The notes under the pieces: model-generated
Databases searched by the model: none
The model's input: only the letters and a program-made list of their open reading frames with translations
What the model was told of the DNA's origin: nothing
Source of the DNA: Ailurus styani
Lineage: Eukaryota > Chordata > Mammalia > Carnivora > Ailuridae
Direction of reading: 5' to 3'
DNA: 64,000 nucleotides
NCBI GenBank assembly: GCA_002007465.1
Contig: LNAC01000746.1
Location: forward strand, 260,099 to 324,098
Part shown: positions 22,860 through 34,948 of the stretch, in pieces
Layout of the letters: each line of letters begins with the position of its first letter
How positions within the stretch are numbered: the first letter of the stretch is position 1
Program-made: the position numbers and the translations under genes

Positions 22860-23945
22860 AACAAGAACAGTTTTATTTTTTTCTTTTACAATTTATGTAC
22901 TTATTATTTTCTTTTGTTGTTTTACTGCAATAGTCAGAAGTTTTTGTATGATACCGAATATGGGTGTTGAGAGGGGACATCCTTGTCTTGTTCCTGAACC
23001 TAGAGGGAAAGTATCCAGTTTCTCACCATTAAATTTAATGTTAATTATAGGGTTTGGTTTTGTTTTGGTAGATTTCTTTATCAAATTGAGGAGAAACTTT
23101 TTATTATGAATGGGTGTTAGATTTTGTCAGATGACTTTTCCTCTTCCAGTGATATGATCATATGATTTTTTTTTCTTTAGTCTATGAATGTGGTGGGTTA
23201 CATTAGATTTTAGAACCAGTTTTGCATACTTGGAATAAATACCCTTTGGTTGTGGTGTAGAATTCTTTTTATATATTCTGAATTTTGTTGCTGATATTTT
23301 GTTGAGGATTTTTGTATCTATGTTCATAAGAGATATTCTGTGATTTTCTTTTTCTGTATTGTCTTTATCTGATTTTGCTATTAGGATAATGCTGATAGAG
23401 TGAGTTAGAGAATGTTTCTTTTGCTTCTATTTTCTGGAAAAGATTGTAGAGAATTCATAATACCGTTTTTTTCCCCTAAGTATTTGGTAGAATTCATCAG
23501 TGAAACCAGTTGGATTTGGTGTTGACAGTTTGGGAAGGTTAATACTGATTCAGTTTCTTTAATTGATATAGTCCTATTCATATTATCTATTTCTGTTTGT
23601 GTGAACTTTGGTAGGTTGTGTCTTTCACAGAATTGGTCTAGTTCATCCTAGTTAACACATTTGTGAGTATAGAATTTTTCATAATACTCTCTTACTGTCC
23701 TTCTAATGTACTTGCAATTGGTAGTGATGACCCCTCTTTCATGTTTTATATTAGTAATCTGTGTCCCTCTCCCTCTTTTTTTTCTTTTTTTCTTGTTTAA
23801 TCTGGCTAGGGGTTTATAATTTTATTTATATTTTCAAAAAAACAGCTTTGTTTTTCTTTATTTTTCTGTTTGCAGTTCTGTTGATTTCTGATCTCTCTCC
23901 CTTTTCTTGCTTTAGGTAGGTGTCTTTATTCTTTTTCATGCTCAC
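22860..23945 (-). repeat. L1M ORF2 reverse-transcriptase region, antisense
   Basis: The minus strand gives broken ORF2 text such as 'FPLGSGTRQGCPLS' (23084-22893) and 'MNIDTKILNKISATKF' (23327-23127). These are familiar L1 RT-domain stretches. Frame breaks make it nonfunctional. Confidence 0.85.
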
Positions 23946-23954
23946 ATTGCTCCA

Positions 23955-24120
23955 GATTTGGCCAGTGGAAATTTCTTGAAGTGATGGCTCTATCATTTTG
24001 ATCTGACTGGTTGGTCATTGAGTGCTTCCTGGCAGAACAAGATGTCTCTGTTTCAACTTGTACTACCCTACTTCAGCCTGTAGTACTCCATTTCTTTAGA
24101 AAATTAGTTTTAGTCTCAGT
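23955..24120 (-). repeat. L1M 3'-UTR fragment, antisense (tentative)
   Basis: 'gccagtggaaatttcttgaagtgatggc' and 'gagtgcttcctggcagaacaagatgtctc' resemble the same 3' UTR module seen near 22200-22300. It starts beyond the ORF2 piece, so it may come from a different copy. Confidence 0.45.
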
Positions 24121-24549
24121 TTTACATGATTATTCATTTTTTTCACTTAAACTTTTAACAGATTTGCCACAAAAGATTAGGCTTTTTGCTTTTCTTTGGT
24201 AGTCTGCGGAGCAACAGAGGTATCCTGTCCATGCTTGTATTTTTTGCATCTTCCTTATTTCAAAAACTGTTTTCTTGTTCATTATATGTAGGCATAAAAA
24301 TACTTCAGATATAGTGAAATTATTCTGTTAAGTCCCTGAAAGTGACTTGAACTTTAGCAGTTTGGGCTTTTGCTATGTTAAGAGATAAATGCATACCACA
24401 CTGCATTCCTTTTTAAGATGTTAGAAAATTGAGTATGCAGTGTTCTGAATTATTTCATTTGGTTTTTCTGCATCTCTAGAATTATTTCATCATTTATATT
24501 TAAAGTGTTTGAGCTTTAACTTCAAGGTTTTGGTTTTGTTATTTTTTTT

Positions 24550-24755
24550 TTAATATTTACTATCTGCTAGCACTTAACAACTAACACATTTAATATTTCT
24601 AGCAACCTTTATTACTCTACTGTCTCCTCCATTTTATAGATGGGAAAACTCAGGCAGGTGAAGTTAAGTGAATTGCTCAGGGTGGTGGGACCAGAATCTG
24701 AATCCAGATAATCTGCTCCAGAGTCTGAGCTTTAATCACTGCTATGTGTGACCTC
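24550..24755 (-). repeat. MIR SINE, antisense
   Basis: 'ccattttatagatgggaaaactcaggcaggtgaagttaagtgaattgctcagggt' then 'gaatctgaatccagat' matches the reversed MIR core. Confidence 0.8.
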
Positions 24756-24759
24756 TCCT

Positions 24760-25564
24760 GTGATGGTTAAGTGGAAGAGTTGTTTGTGATTTTGCCTTAA
24801 GTTCTGCCCTTCTTTTCATCTTATTTATGGTGCAGTGGGTGACACTCGAATTACTGTAATGCCTTGGTGTGGTATTTTTGGCATTAGTTATTTAAGCAAT
24901 AGAATTTTGAGATCCCTAATTGGAAGAATTCAGAGCCTTGTATTTCATTGTTTTGCTCTATTGGCCCTTTGCTGCAATTCTTTTTGGTCAAGAGACAAAT
25001 ATTTTCTTGAATAGTGATGATCTCCAAAAAGATTGCCTTCTCCTCAAAAAAAAAAGTTCAGTAAACCCACTTAGAGTATGAATTTTGAAGTGTGATGATA
25101 TAAAAGGAAAGTAAGTGAAAAGACTTCATATAAGGTACAGAGACCTGAATATTTGTAACAAGTTTATTGGTGTATATGGTTCTGTTGGTACTATATAGGA
25201 AGGGTCTTTATTTTAAGAGAATATTTTGCTGGAAATCCAAGATTCTTAGAATTCTAATTTCACTTCTTTGGTATGTTAACATGGGATCCACCACATCCTT
25301 TTTCATGGTGTAATTTTTCTTCTTCTTCTCTGCCTCCCTTTAGTTATTAAGGCCCGCTGATGATTCTTTAAGGTTAAGGAACATTTCTTTTGAAAAGAAT
25401 GTTGTCTAGTGCTAATGAAAGAAGAGAGTAAGGAGCACCTGGAAAAATAGATTTTGGTCTAAAAGAAATGTATCCTTAGTAGAGTAAGAAGTTTCGTAAA
25501 ATAAGAGAAGATTTGCAATGTTGGGCTCCCTACCTTAGTCGGCTAAGGTTTAACATCTCTGAAC
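24760..25564. other. Single-copy DNA
   Basis: No gene recognised. A good pyrimidine tract and AG at about 25315-25342 precede a 22-codon open stretch, but no convincing donor follows. Confidence 0.4.
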
Positions 25565-26035
25565 TGTAACAGTAGAAAATATAGGAAGGGGTTTCAAGGG
25601 TTCCATGAAGTCAAACTGTTTTTATAGCAATACTTAGTTGTTATTTGTCCTTTTCGTGCTTGTCCTCAAGTTTTCCAGAGGCCACATGACCTGACCTGTG
25701 ATATGGCAAGAGAGTGCAGAAGGACATAAGAGAATCCAGCTGTCTGAAATTTAAACCAACAGGGAAAGGAATTTATAAAAATGTAAAACAGTGGTACCCT
25801 TCTCAAAAGTGTTTTTAAAAACAGTATTTCCTATTAAAATGCTGGTTATAGTAACATGTAATAAGTTTGTTATTATATTTAAGTAAGTTTTAAATGTTCA
25901 GTTTTTAATGTCTAATGTAGTACATAATGGTAGGTATAATCAGTGTAAGTTATAAATAAAAGTTCTTTAGGATCCTCAATAATTTTAAAGAATATATGGA
26001 ATCCTGAGACCCAAAAAGTTAAGAGCAGCTGCATT
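25565..26035. mobile_element. hAT-type DNA-transposon fossil (tentative)
   Basis: 'gttttccagaggccacatgacctg', 'ggatcctcaataattttaaagaatatatggaatcctgagacccaaaaag' and 'agagcagctgc' resemble a common short mammalian hAT derivative. Strongly diverged; no transposase. Confidence 0.4.
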
Positions 26036-26143
26036 ATAGGATATCAAGAAATCATTTGTTCATATCTTGGGAAGCTGCCAAGATTCACAAGGACAGGTTT
26101 AAATTTGCCAGAATTTTAATTTTCACTTGAAAGTTTGAATTTT

Positions 26144-26340
26144 GGGCGCCTGGGTGTCTCAGTGGGTTAAAGCCTCTGCCTTCAGCTCAGGTCATGATCT
26201 TAGGGTCCTGGGATCGAGGCCCGCATCGGGCTCTCTGCTCCGCAGGGAGCCTGCTTCCTCCTCTCTCTGCCTACTTGTAATCTCTCTCTCTGTGTCAAAT
26301 AAATAAATAAAATCTTTAAAAAAAATTTAAAAATAAAAAG
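26144..26340 (+). repeat. CAN-SINE (young), sense
   Basis: GGGCGCCTGGGTGTCTCAGTG head, GGGTTAAAGCCTCTGCCTT, A-rich tail with second A/T run. Exact duplication AAAGTTTGAATTTT at 26130-26143 and 26341-26354. Confidence 0.96.
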
Positions 26341-26354
26341 AAAGTTTGAATTTT

Positions 26355-26984
26355 ATTCTTGGCAGTAAATTTTGTCATTTGTTTTACTTGAACTAATAGG
26401 CTTACTTTGTTCATTTTTAAGAAAATGTCTTCCATATACCCAGATTAATACTCCAAATGAATAGTTTGTGTGTCAGTCATTCTTTCAAGTAAAAATGGTA
26501 TTCCATGAAAAAGTAGCTCATAACTCTATTAGTTTCACAGGTGCCTTAGCTTTGAAACAACCATTATTTTTCAGTATACGGTTGCAGTGCTAATGTGAGC
26601 TTCCCATTTCGTCATACAGATTATTTGAATATTCTTCTTTTATACTATATCAAAATTTGACAATTTAACAACAGTGTGAAATGTGAAGCCATATAAATAA
26701 TTTTTTCATATTCTATTATATTAAAATCCATTGGTCTTGCATTTAAATGAATATTTTGCCAGCGCATTGACCATTTGGAAAATAATGGTTTAGTGAGGCC
26801 TGCAGATCTTCTAAATGTTGAAATATTTCATTATATCATTATTGTCCTAGTGTCTTATGACACATCACCAAAAACCCCATCTGTGTCAAGTACTTGAGGG
26901 CCAAGATTTATATGATTAATAATTTCTGGGAAAAAATTACCAAAATTGTTATCTGAAGCCAGACTGGTTAGTATAAGAAAAGAG
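26355..26984. other. Single-copy AT-rich DNA
   Basis: Nothing recognisable. Confidence 0.4.
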
Positions 26985-27105
26985 AGTCCCCAAATTACCA
27001 ATACTTAGACTAAAAAAAAAACATGACAACATATCCTACAGATGAAAGGAATTTTATAAACAAGTATATACTAATAAGTAAACAACTTAGATGGATTTTA
27101 AAAAT
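26985..27105 (+). repeat. L1 ORF2 fragment, sense
   Basis: 'caaattaccaatacttagac', 'catatcctacagatgaaaggaa' and 'aagtaaacaacttagatgg' match the L1 ORF2 stretch encoding the region upstream of the RT core. Short and decayed. Confidence 0.55.
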
Positions 27106-28924
27106 ATTATACATTATCCAGACTGACACCACAAGAAAGCTTTGTATTAGAAAATTGATTCTGAAAAAAAAGAAAAGAAAAGAATATTGATTTTGTAATG
27201 AAAAAGTTTAGCAGTTTAGCATACGGTCTTTGGCACCACAAGGAAATGAATACTAATTTGATTGGTCCACTACTTCTAAAGCTATGATTCCCAAATTTTT
27301 TACCTTGAAGTGTTTTTATGTTGTTAAAAATAATTAAGGATTTCAAAGGCATTTTCTTTATATGGGCTAGCCATGGCTATCGAAGTTCACTTTATTAGAA
27401 ACTAAAATTAAGAACTTTAAGAAATATTTATCAGTTTATAAAAATAATAAGCCAATTACAAGTTAATGTAGGTAACTTTTTTAAAAAATATGAACAACTT
27501 TTTTGTGAAAAATAACTTTTCCAAAAGAAAAAATAATATTTTGCAAAATAGTAGGTCTCTTAGGCTCTGGAAAATTCTTGTATATTTGTGAATGAGAATG
27601 AAAAAGGCAAATGGTATGTATTTTTGGATTGAAATTTTTGTTTTTCAGTACCTTAAAGTTGTAGTTTCCTTGTCTCTGAAGTCTGGTCATTTTTATCCTT
27701 GTTTCTGAATGAGTTCTGGAAATTGTTCATCTTAATAGCTCCCTGGCAGTGGTCCTGTTCCTCAGTCTTGGGGAGTTTTGCCTTACTCATGTATAGATTA
27801 GTATTTAGCCAAAGATACAAGAGGACCCTACGCTGATTTCTGGAGCTCTAGCCTCTGAGTAGCTCTCTTCTCTCTACTCTGCCCTCAAGATTCTAGACAC
27901 CTTTGTCTTCCTGATATGGCTTCTCAACTCATTGAAGCTGCCATGCTGTGCTGTTACGTGTGGCCTGTTCTGCACAGTGGTCTGGAAAGGGCCCCCAGGT
28001 AGAACTGCAGGGCAGTTACAGAGTTTACCTACTTTGTTTTTCTTTTTTCAGAGGTTGCAGACCTGATCTCTCTGTTTTTCAGTGTCTGATAATGGTGTTG
28101 TATTGTTGTCCAGTGTCTGATACTAGTGTATTTTTTCCTCTTTCTAGTTACTGAAAGAGGGTAAATCTGATCCTTGTCCCCCAACATGCCAGACAGAGAA
28201 ATCAGCTATATTAATTTTTATTTTTAGAGATGCTTCAAGAACTATTCTTTTATAGGAACTGAACCATATTTAATATGTAATGGGTAATACAGACAAGGAA
28301 ATATTTTTTTCTTACTTTAGGGAAACCTAAGTATCTGGATCAGGGTTAAAACATATTACAGGTCCACCTTCCCCCATCTGAAAATAGAGCATTCCTGTGA
28401 CACCTTTGTATGCTAAAATGGCATGAAGCAAAAAAGCAATCACCATTAACATATTTGAAAAATTTTTGAGCATTCCCAGACCCAAAATAACCTTAGGCTT
28501 TTCTGATACCTCAGAACACAGCTTGCTAACAAATGCACAAAATAAATTGAGATAATGCACAGATGCTTACAGACACAGTTCAAAGCTATGGTCGTTTGAT
28601 GCTTAGATACTGAGTGTAGTTCCTGGGAAGGAGCTTGGTGGTATATTGTTGTTGCTTGGGGTGTGTGCTGCCTTTATAATGGCTCACTGCAAAACAAATG
28701 CTAATTGCTATTTTTGTTTTTTGCTTTTTTTTCCTAAATAAAAATAGAAATTCTCTTTGAATTTCTTTTGATCAGCGGAAACAGGTACTCATATAGGTCT
28801 TTCCTAAAAATGAATTGGCATAATGTAAACTTTTTAAAAAGCAGTAGATAACTGTAATAGCCCTAGTAATTAAATGTAAAGAGTATAGGTAACTTCCAAG
28901 ACATTCATATCTAAAGCAATAGAT
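27106..28924. other. Single-copy AT-rich DNA
   Basis: No gene or repeat family I can support. Short open frames at 27948-28154 (+) and 28327-28560 (-) show no domain. Confidence 0.4.
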
Positions 28925-29640
28925 TCAGTTTTTATTTGTTTACTTATCAAATATTATTTGGTATTTCCCATATGCCAGGCACTGTGCTTAGGCTTTCAGG
29001 ATATAGAGTAAAGAAAGCCAAGCATTCCCTGCCATCTTGGAATTTATAGTTTAGTGGAGAAGAGAATTAGTAACAAAAATAAGTGAGCTGTTAGAAGTCT
29101 GATAAATGATTTGAATAAGAACTTGGTATCATGAAAGTGTATAAGGACACCCAAATTAGATGCAGAGTGAGGGAGAGCTCTCCTGAGAAGTTAGCAGTTG
29201 AGCTGAAATTAGAGATTTAAAGGATGAGCAGGAGCTCCTCAATAGAAAGGAGAGGAAGTAGGTTGAGTAGAACTTGGAGAGAGTAATCTAGGCTGAGAGA
29301 ATGCATATGCAGAAGCTATCAGGAGAAAGTCTTACATATTCCAAGGAATGAGGGAAGGTTAATAAGGTAATTGGAGGGCAGAATACCATTTGCTGAGACA
29401 AGAAACACTGGAAGAAGGACCAGGTTTGGTTTTTAGAGTTGTTGAGTTAGAAGTGCTTTTGAAACATCTAAATGGAAATATCATGTAGGCAGTTGGGTTT
29501 GAAATCAGAGGAGAAATCAGAGTTGAAAATGCACATTTGGATTGGTGGTAACTGCTGTGGATGTGGGTGAAATTAATCAGAGCAAAGGAATAGCCCTCAG
29601 CCTTTGAGGAATATCTTTCTTTTAGTGTCTAGGTGGAGGA
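28925..29640 (-). repeat. L2 LINE 3' part, antisense
   Basis: Starts 'atatgccaggcactgtgcttaggctttcagg', the reversed L2 3' end. It continues 'ttgagctgaaattagagatttaaaggatgagcagg', 'gagagaatgcatatgcagaagc' and 'catctaaatggaaatatcatgtaggcagttgg', in reversed L2 order. Confidence 0.75.
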
Positions 29641-29700
29641 TGATTAATTATTAAAAGCCCAAGAAGAACCGATATTAGCATACTGGGACAGTGAGTTATT

Positions 29701-29948
29701 TTATTTTATTTTATTTTATTTTATTTTATTTTATTTTATTTTATTTTATTTTCTAAAGATTTTATTTACTTATTTGACAGAGAGAGAGAGACACCGTGAG
29801 AGAGGGAACACAAGCAGGGGGTGTAGGAGAGGGAGAAGCAGGCTTCCTGCTGAGCAGGGAGCCCGATATGGGGCTCTATCCCAGGACCTGGGATCATGAC
29901 CTGAGCCGAAGGCAGATGCTTAATGACTGAGCCACGCAGGCATCCCAA
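29701..29948 (-). repeat. CAN-SINE, antisense, with (TTTTA)n-expanded tail
   Basis: The reversed A-tail has become about ten TTTTA units (29701-29752) before AAAGATTTTATTTACTTATT. Head ends GCCACGCAGGCATCCC. Exact duplication GACAGTGAGTTATT at 29687-29700 and 29949-29962 shows that the pentamer array lies inside the insertion. Confidence 0.95.
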
Positions 29949-29964
29949 GACAGTGAGTTATTAA

Positions 29965-30355
29965 AGAAGCCCTTCTCTGGCTGCTTTAACAAATTATCAC
30001 AATTTTAGTGGCTTGAACCAACAGAAATTTATATTCTTTCATAGTTCTGGAGGTAACAAGTCTGAAATCTATTACTGGGTCAAAATCAAGGTGTTGGCAA
30101 GGCCAGCTCTCTCTAAAGAGTCTTTCAGCTTCTGGTGGCTGCAAGTATTCCTTGAATCGTGGCCCCACCACTCCAGTCGGTGCCTCTGTGGTCACATAAC
30201 TTCCCCCTTTTCCGTCGGTTTAATCATCCTGTGCCTTGTAAGGATATTTATGATGGCATTTAGGGTCCATCTGGATAATCTTATCTCAAGATCCTTAATG
30301 TAATCACATCTGCCAAAACTTTACCTTGAGCTGTTTTTAGCTATACAACACTTCT
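29965..30355 (-). repeat. MLT1-like (ERVL-MaLR) LTR, antisense
   Basis: 'ggctgctttaacaaattatcacaattttagtgg', 'catagttctggaggtaacaagtctgaaat', 'caaggtgttggcaaggccagctc', 'gcttctggtggctgcaag' and 'gatccttaatgtaatcacatctgcc' follow the reversed MLT1 order. Confidence 0.7.
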
Positions 30356-30399
30356 GACACTAAATGTGTGAGTTTTTTTTCTCATAGCAACCAACTTTC

Positions 30400-31375
30400 T
30401 GATTTTCTGTACACTAGATGAGTGTTCTGCAATTCAGTACTGACACTGTGAAAAGACCCCACAGGTTAAAGGCCTAGTACCACAAGATTGCCCCCACTTC
30501 AGATGTTAGGTGTAAGTCTGGGGTCACCCGTACTTCTGACTAAATGGTTGTAAAGTTGAGGTTTGGAGATTCCCACAGCCCCTCACCTCAGATTGATAAT
30601 TTGCAAGAAATGACTCACAGAAGTCAGAGAAGCACTTTACCTACTGTTGCTAGTTTATTGTGAAGGGTACAACTCAGGAATCGCTAGATGGAAGAAATCC
30701 ACAGGACAAGGCATGGGGGAGCCGTTTGAAGAGTTTCATGCCCTTTCTAAGCATGCCACCATCCTAGCACCTTGAGGTATATACCAACCTGGAAGCTCTT
30801 CAAATCCCACTGTTTAGGAGTTTTTATGGAGTTTTACTATGTAGGCAAGATTGATTAAGTCATGGGCATCTGGGTGGTTCAGTCAGGCTTAGTTGGTTAG
30901 GCTCAGTCAGTTAAACGTCTGCCTTTGGCTCAGGTTATGATCCCAGGGTCCTGGGATTGAACCCCACATTCCTCCCTCTCCCTCTGCCTGCCGCTCCCTG
31001 TCCTTGTGCGCGCTCTCTCTCTCTCTCTGTCAAATAAATAAATACAATCTTTAAAAAAAAAAAAGATTGATTAAATCACCAATGTTTAGTGATTTAATCA
31101 ATCTTCAGCCATTCTCCCCTCCTTGGAAGTCAGGGGTTTAGGTCTGGAGGTGCAAACCCTCTCTAATCATGCTTTGGACCAGTACACATCCTGAAGCTAC
31201 CTATGACCCCCAGCCCCCAGCCATCTAATTAACATACAAAAGACACTCTCACCACTGCAGAAATTGCAAGGATTTTATCTTAGGAGCTGTGTGTGCCATG
31301 ACCCAGGGACTGAATCACATATACATTTCTTAGGACCTGCTATCTTTGGGGAAGCATTTTCAACCTACAACACAA
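30400..31375. repeat. Degraded endogenous-retrovirus-type LTR (family not named), split by a SINE
   Basis: The text 'gcaattcagtactgacactgtg', 'ggagattcccacagcccctcacctcag', 'ctgttgctagtttattgtgaagggtacaactcagg' and 'gtgatttaatcaatcttcagcc' is an interspersed repeat I have met in many mammals and take to be an LTR. There are no gag, pol or env remains. It holds a perfect 17-bp hairpin at 31063-31105 and is interrupted by the SINE at 30863-31062. Confidence 0.55.
30863..31062 (+). repeat. CAN-SINE (older), sense, with duplicated head segment
   Basis: GGGCATCTGGGTGGTTCAG head, then a partly repeated 'cttagttggttaggctcagtcagttaaac' before the usual body; tail CAAATAAATAAATACAATC. Near-exact duplication AAGATTGATTAA(G/A)TCA at 30847-30862 and 31063-31078. 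Confidence 0.92.
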
Positions 31376-31897
31376 GAGAAGAGAATGCTTCAAAGATTCC
31401 ATTGCTCAGCTTATGTCAGGTACTTTTGAAAGATCAAGTTAAATGTGGATTGACAGAGTATTTCATTGGTAATCTTGGAAACCTCTGATGGAAGCAGAAG
31501 CCAGGTTAGAGGGTGTTAAGAGTGTATACAGGCTGCTTAGTAGCCAGAAGTTGTAAGACTTCTACTTTGATAGCTGCTCTTCTGTGAAGAGAAGGAAATG
31601 ATGGGAATTGTGAGTTTGAAGAGATGGGAGAAAATTTGAAATAAATTTTGCAGAGAATGGAAAGTAATTTTAACAGAGAAAAGACATTATTACTGTGCAC
31701 TCATTGAGGTTGATCATGAAGTGAAAGTTGTATCTGTCCTTTTGTGTTACTTTTTCTACTTGCACTTGGGCGTGAGCATTGCAAAAACAGATATCTGGGT
31801 TCATCTGGACTTGGGATTTTGCAAAACAGGAATTTAAGGAGTTTAAGATATTCCTGAGAGTATTTTTAACAGGGCGAACATGGAATTTAAATTGGCA

Positions 31898-31913
31898 AAA
31901 AAAAAAAAAAAAG
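31898..31913. repeat. Poly-A tract
   Basis: About 16 consecutive A within L2-like DNA. Confidence 0.8.
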
Positions 31914-32057
31914 AATATAGTAAGAGGAAGATAGATGGGGAGAAGATAGAAAGTTAAGGTTTTAGAAGACCATCTGAGTTCAAAGAATATTTATTGTGAG
32001 GGTGGTTTATAAGTGGGCTACCCAGAGAAGAGATTGTGGTTAGACTGGCATACCTGA

Positions 32058-32252
32058 GGGCACCTGGGTGGCTCAGTGGGTTAAAGTCTCTGCCTTCGGC
32101 TCAGGTCATGATCTCAGGGTCCTGGGATCAAGGCCCGCATCGGGCTCCCTGCTCGGTGGGGAGACTGCTTCCTCCTCTCTCTGCCTGCCTCTCTGCATAC
32201 TTATAATCTCTCACTGTCAAATAAATAAATAAAATCTTAAAAAAAAAAAAAG
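32058..32252 (+). repeat. CAN-SINE (young), sense
   Basis: GGGCACCTGGGTGGCTCAGTG head, GGGTTAAAGTCTCTGCCTT, clean tail. Duplication TGGCATACCTGA at 32046-32057 and 32255-32266. Confidence 0.95.
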
Positions 32253-33091
32253 AATGGCATACCTGAACTATATTTCCTATAAGTGGGTTCGTTTCAAATG
32301 ATGACTCAATCCCAGATAGTGGGCAGGGTAAGAGGTATCTAGGGTTAGATGGAGAGGTAGATTATTATAGATGAGGATGTCAAAAACTGAACGATCATAG
32401 TTTTGGACAGTTTGATCTCAGGGATGTTGATAATGTCTGCAGATGTTAGCAGGGTTTAGGGTAAAGGGGAAGACTTTAACTAGGCAGGAAAGTTCTTAGT
32501 GAATGGGGGAGGTAGCAGAGGAGGCTCGTAGATCATAGCAACAAAGAGGGGGATTGAGTGTTTTAGTTGAGTAACATGAGCTTTAAAGGAGAGAGTTTTT
32601 ATGTATATGTCTCATTAGAGAATATGGGAATAATAGTACTGACGGGGAGTAAGCAGGGTACCTGTACCACCATTTGAGAAGGCAGCGTAAGTGGGGTTTT
32701 GAGATGACAAGGTTTCATTCAGAGCAAAGAAGCAAAGCAAATGTTTGGAAAAAAGATTGAGAATATAGGGGAATTGGGAGCTGCAAATTTAGTGGCTCTA
32801 CGGAAAGATTTGGGAAGGTCGAGGAAGAGTGGAGGCCTTGGTCACAGGTCAGAGAGGTATAGAATTCCATAGGGATGATGATGGGCATTTGGTTGGACAT
32901 TAAAAGTATTTTATTTTATGAAATGATAGCCGTTATGAATTTTATCACCCTTTTCTTTGAGATGGTGGGTACTAGGCCCAGCTCTCAAAATAATTGACTC
33001 ACTTGACCTGAAGTGAAGGCTTCAGTTGATTGCAGTCTTGCTTCACAAGGCAAGTGCTGCAGCTTTTGTCGGCCTTTATTTCTACTGTTTT

Positions 33092-33279
33092 TTTTTTCTT
33101 TTTCTTTTTTTTAGATTTTATTTACTTATGAGAGAGAGAGAGAGAGAGAGAGAAAGAGCTCACACACAAGCTGGGGGAGAGGCAGAAGAGGGAGAAGCAG
33201 ACTCCCCGGTGAGCAGACAGCCCAATGTGGGTCTCAATCCCAGAACCCTGAGATCATGACCTGAGCCACCCAGGTGCTC
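33092..33279 (-). repeat. CAN-SINE, antisense, with (GA)n-expanded region
   Basis: T-rich tail, TTTTATTTACTTATGAGAG, a GA array at 33130-33155, then GAAGCAGACTCCCCGGTGAG and GAGCCACCCAGGTGCTC. The usual segment between ATGACCTGAGC and CACTGAGCC is lost. Exact duplication TATTTCTACTGTTTT at 33077-33091 and 33280-33294. Confidence 0.94.
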
Positions 33280-33299
33280 TATTTCTACTGTTTTCGAAA

Positions 33300-34170
33300 G
33301 AAGGCAGTAGAAGTCAGGGAGTCAAGTTATGGAGACAAAGAAAAGAAGGTGGTGACATATATAAAAAGTATATGGAAATATGTGCTATAAATTTATCAGT
33401 TATAAACCTGGATTATTTGATATGTGGGTTTGTAATATTCTAATTCTAGACAGATTACCCATTGAACATAGCATGTATGTATGTGCTGATGTACCTCCAG
33501 TCTCTCATTTAGCCAGGATACATTTAAGGAATACAAGTTAAGTAGTTGGTAAAAAAGAACAGTATCAGAGTAAACAAAGATCAGATGATATTTTGACTCT
33601 AATTATGGCCACAGATAATTTAAAGGCGACTGTTGATCACCTTTGAAAATTATTATAAGGAAATATGGTCTAGATGAATTATAGAAAGTTTTGGGTAACA
33701 GATTTGCTTCTCTATATTCATTTTTTAAACTGCACAGATTTTTGTGAGTAACTTTTGAGTTTACAGATTCTGGTGCTATTTATAACTTCATCTTCATCTT
33801 CATTCCTAAAGAGCTACCCTCATTTAAGGTTGTTGCCAGATTGGCCATCTGTTGTTGTTTCCCACTAGTCATTAGTTTTTCATCATGTACTTAACCAAAG
33901 CAGTTCTCTGTTCATTCCTGCTTTGGGGAGTTTCACATCGGGTCACTGTATAGAAGGTGACTGGGTATCCTGTTGGTGGCCATCCTCAGCATACATATCT
34001 AAACTGGCAGACTACTTATTAAGATCCCATTGTTAATAGACTTTCTAGTGTCATAATGCTATAAGACTAATCTTCCTGTTTAATATAAATTCAAAATGTA
34101 TCTTTTAAATATCTTCTATAAATAAGGCAATGTGTTAAATACTTTGGGAAACTTTTTAAAAAGTAATAAA
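33300..34170. other. Single-copy DNA
   Basis: Nothing recognisable on either strand. Confidence 0.4.
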
Positions 34171-34174
34171 AAAA

Positions 34175-34300
34175 TTTTATCCTCCAGATGCCTACAGGCC
34201 ATGGAGAGATAGTAAGTATAATATGCCCAAATCATGTAGTGATAATTGCTATGAGACAAAGTTAAAATGCTGTAGAAGTTCAGGAATTTTAGGTGATTGT
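34175..34300 (-). repeat. L2 fragment, antisense
   Basis: 'catggagagatagtaagtataa' then 'tagtgataattgctatgagacaaagttaaaatgctgtag' resembles the reversed L2 3' region. Confidence 0.45.
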
Positions 34301-34439
34301 AATATGATCATGCCTCTTTCTCATTCTTTTTTCCTCTCTGCCCACTGAAATCCAGGTAGAGTCAGAAAACAAAAGGTGGGCAGATGTTTTCTAAAAGAAA
34401 ATTATTTAAAAACCAAGTGATTCAGGAAGGTTAAACATT

Positions 34440-34690
34440 AAAAATAAATTCATGAACTTTTTAAAAATTATGAAATTGTAAAGGAATCTAAGAATAATAG
34501 TAATATCAGATGTGTTGGAATTAAAGGGATAAAACATTAACAGAACAGAAAGTGTCTCTTTTTTTATTGCTACATCATAGTGGGAGATTTTAACATACTT
34601 ATCTCTGGGAGTAAAGTATGCAGAGAACAAATAAGACCATAGGAAATATTAGAGATTTAGATAAACTTGTCAGGAATTCCCAGTTTCATG
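34440..34690 (+). repeat. L1 ORF2 endonuclease-region fragment, sense (tentative)
   Basis: 'catagtgggagattttaacatacttatctctggga' matches the conserved GDFN-type stretch of L1 ORF2, and the flanks fit loosely. Confidence 0.45.
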
Positions 34691-34948
34691 ACTTGATACA
34701 ATATTCCTGTGAAATCCCCACGTTATTCCCCAGTTTATTTCCTTATAGTTGACTTAACTCTCTTCACTACTTAGTTTGGCTTCTGAATCAGCAAGTATAC
34801 AAGCCTTGGGTTCTTTGTTATTTTCTGCTAGAAAGCCAATTCTAAGTATTTGTAATAAGTAAAATTACCGGGTATTTGTGATGTCACAGGGAGGTATATG
34901 AATGAAACAGGACCATCTCTTTGAGTCAAAGATTTGATTTTTTTTAAC

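Larger units (their letters stand above)
31500..32905 (-). repeat. L2 LINE, antisense (tentative extent), with SINE insertion
   Basis: Purine-rich plus strand with short minus-strand frames, in the style of reversed L2 ORF2 and 5' parts as at 10360-12165 and 49690-53015. No frame survives. The SINE at 32058-32252 interrupts it. Confidence 0.4.

Noticed and set aside
25315..25410. Possible exon after a strong pyrimidine tract and TTTAG
   Set aside because: Only about 22 codons remain open and no good donor follows.
31021..31105. Rho-independent-terminator-like hairpin next to an A-tract
   Set aside because: Bacterial-style termination does not apply in mammalian DNA; the A-tract is a SINE tail and the hairpin belongs to an LTR-like repeat.
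30400..31375. Possible provirus
   Set aside because: Only LTR-like non-coding sequence is present; no gag, pol or env remains were seen.
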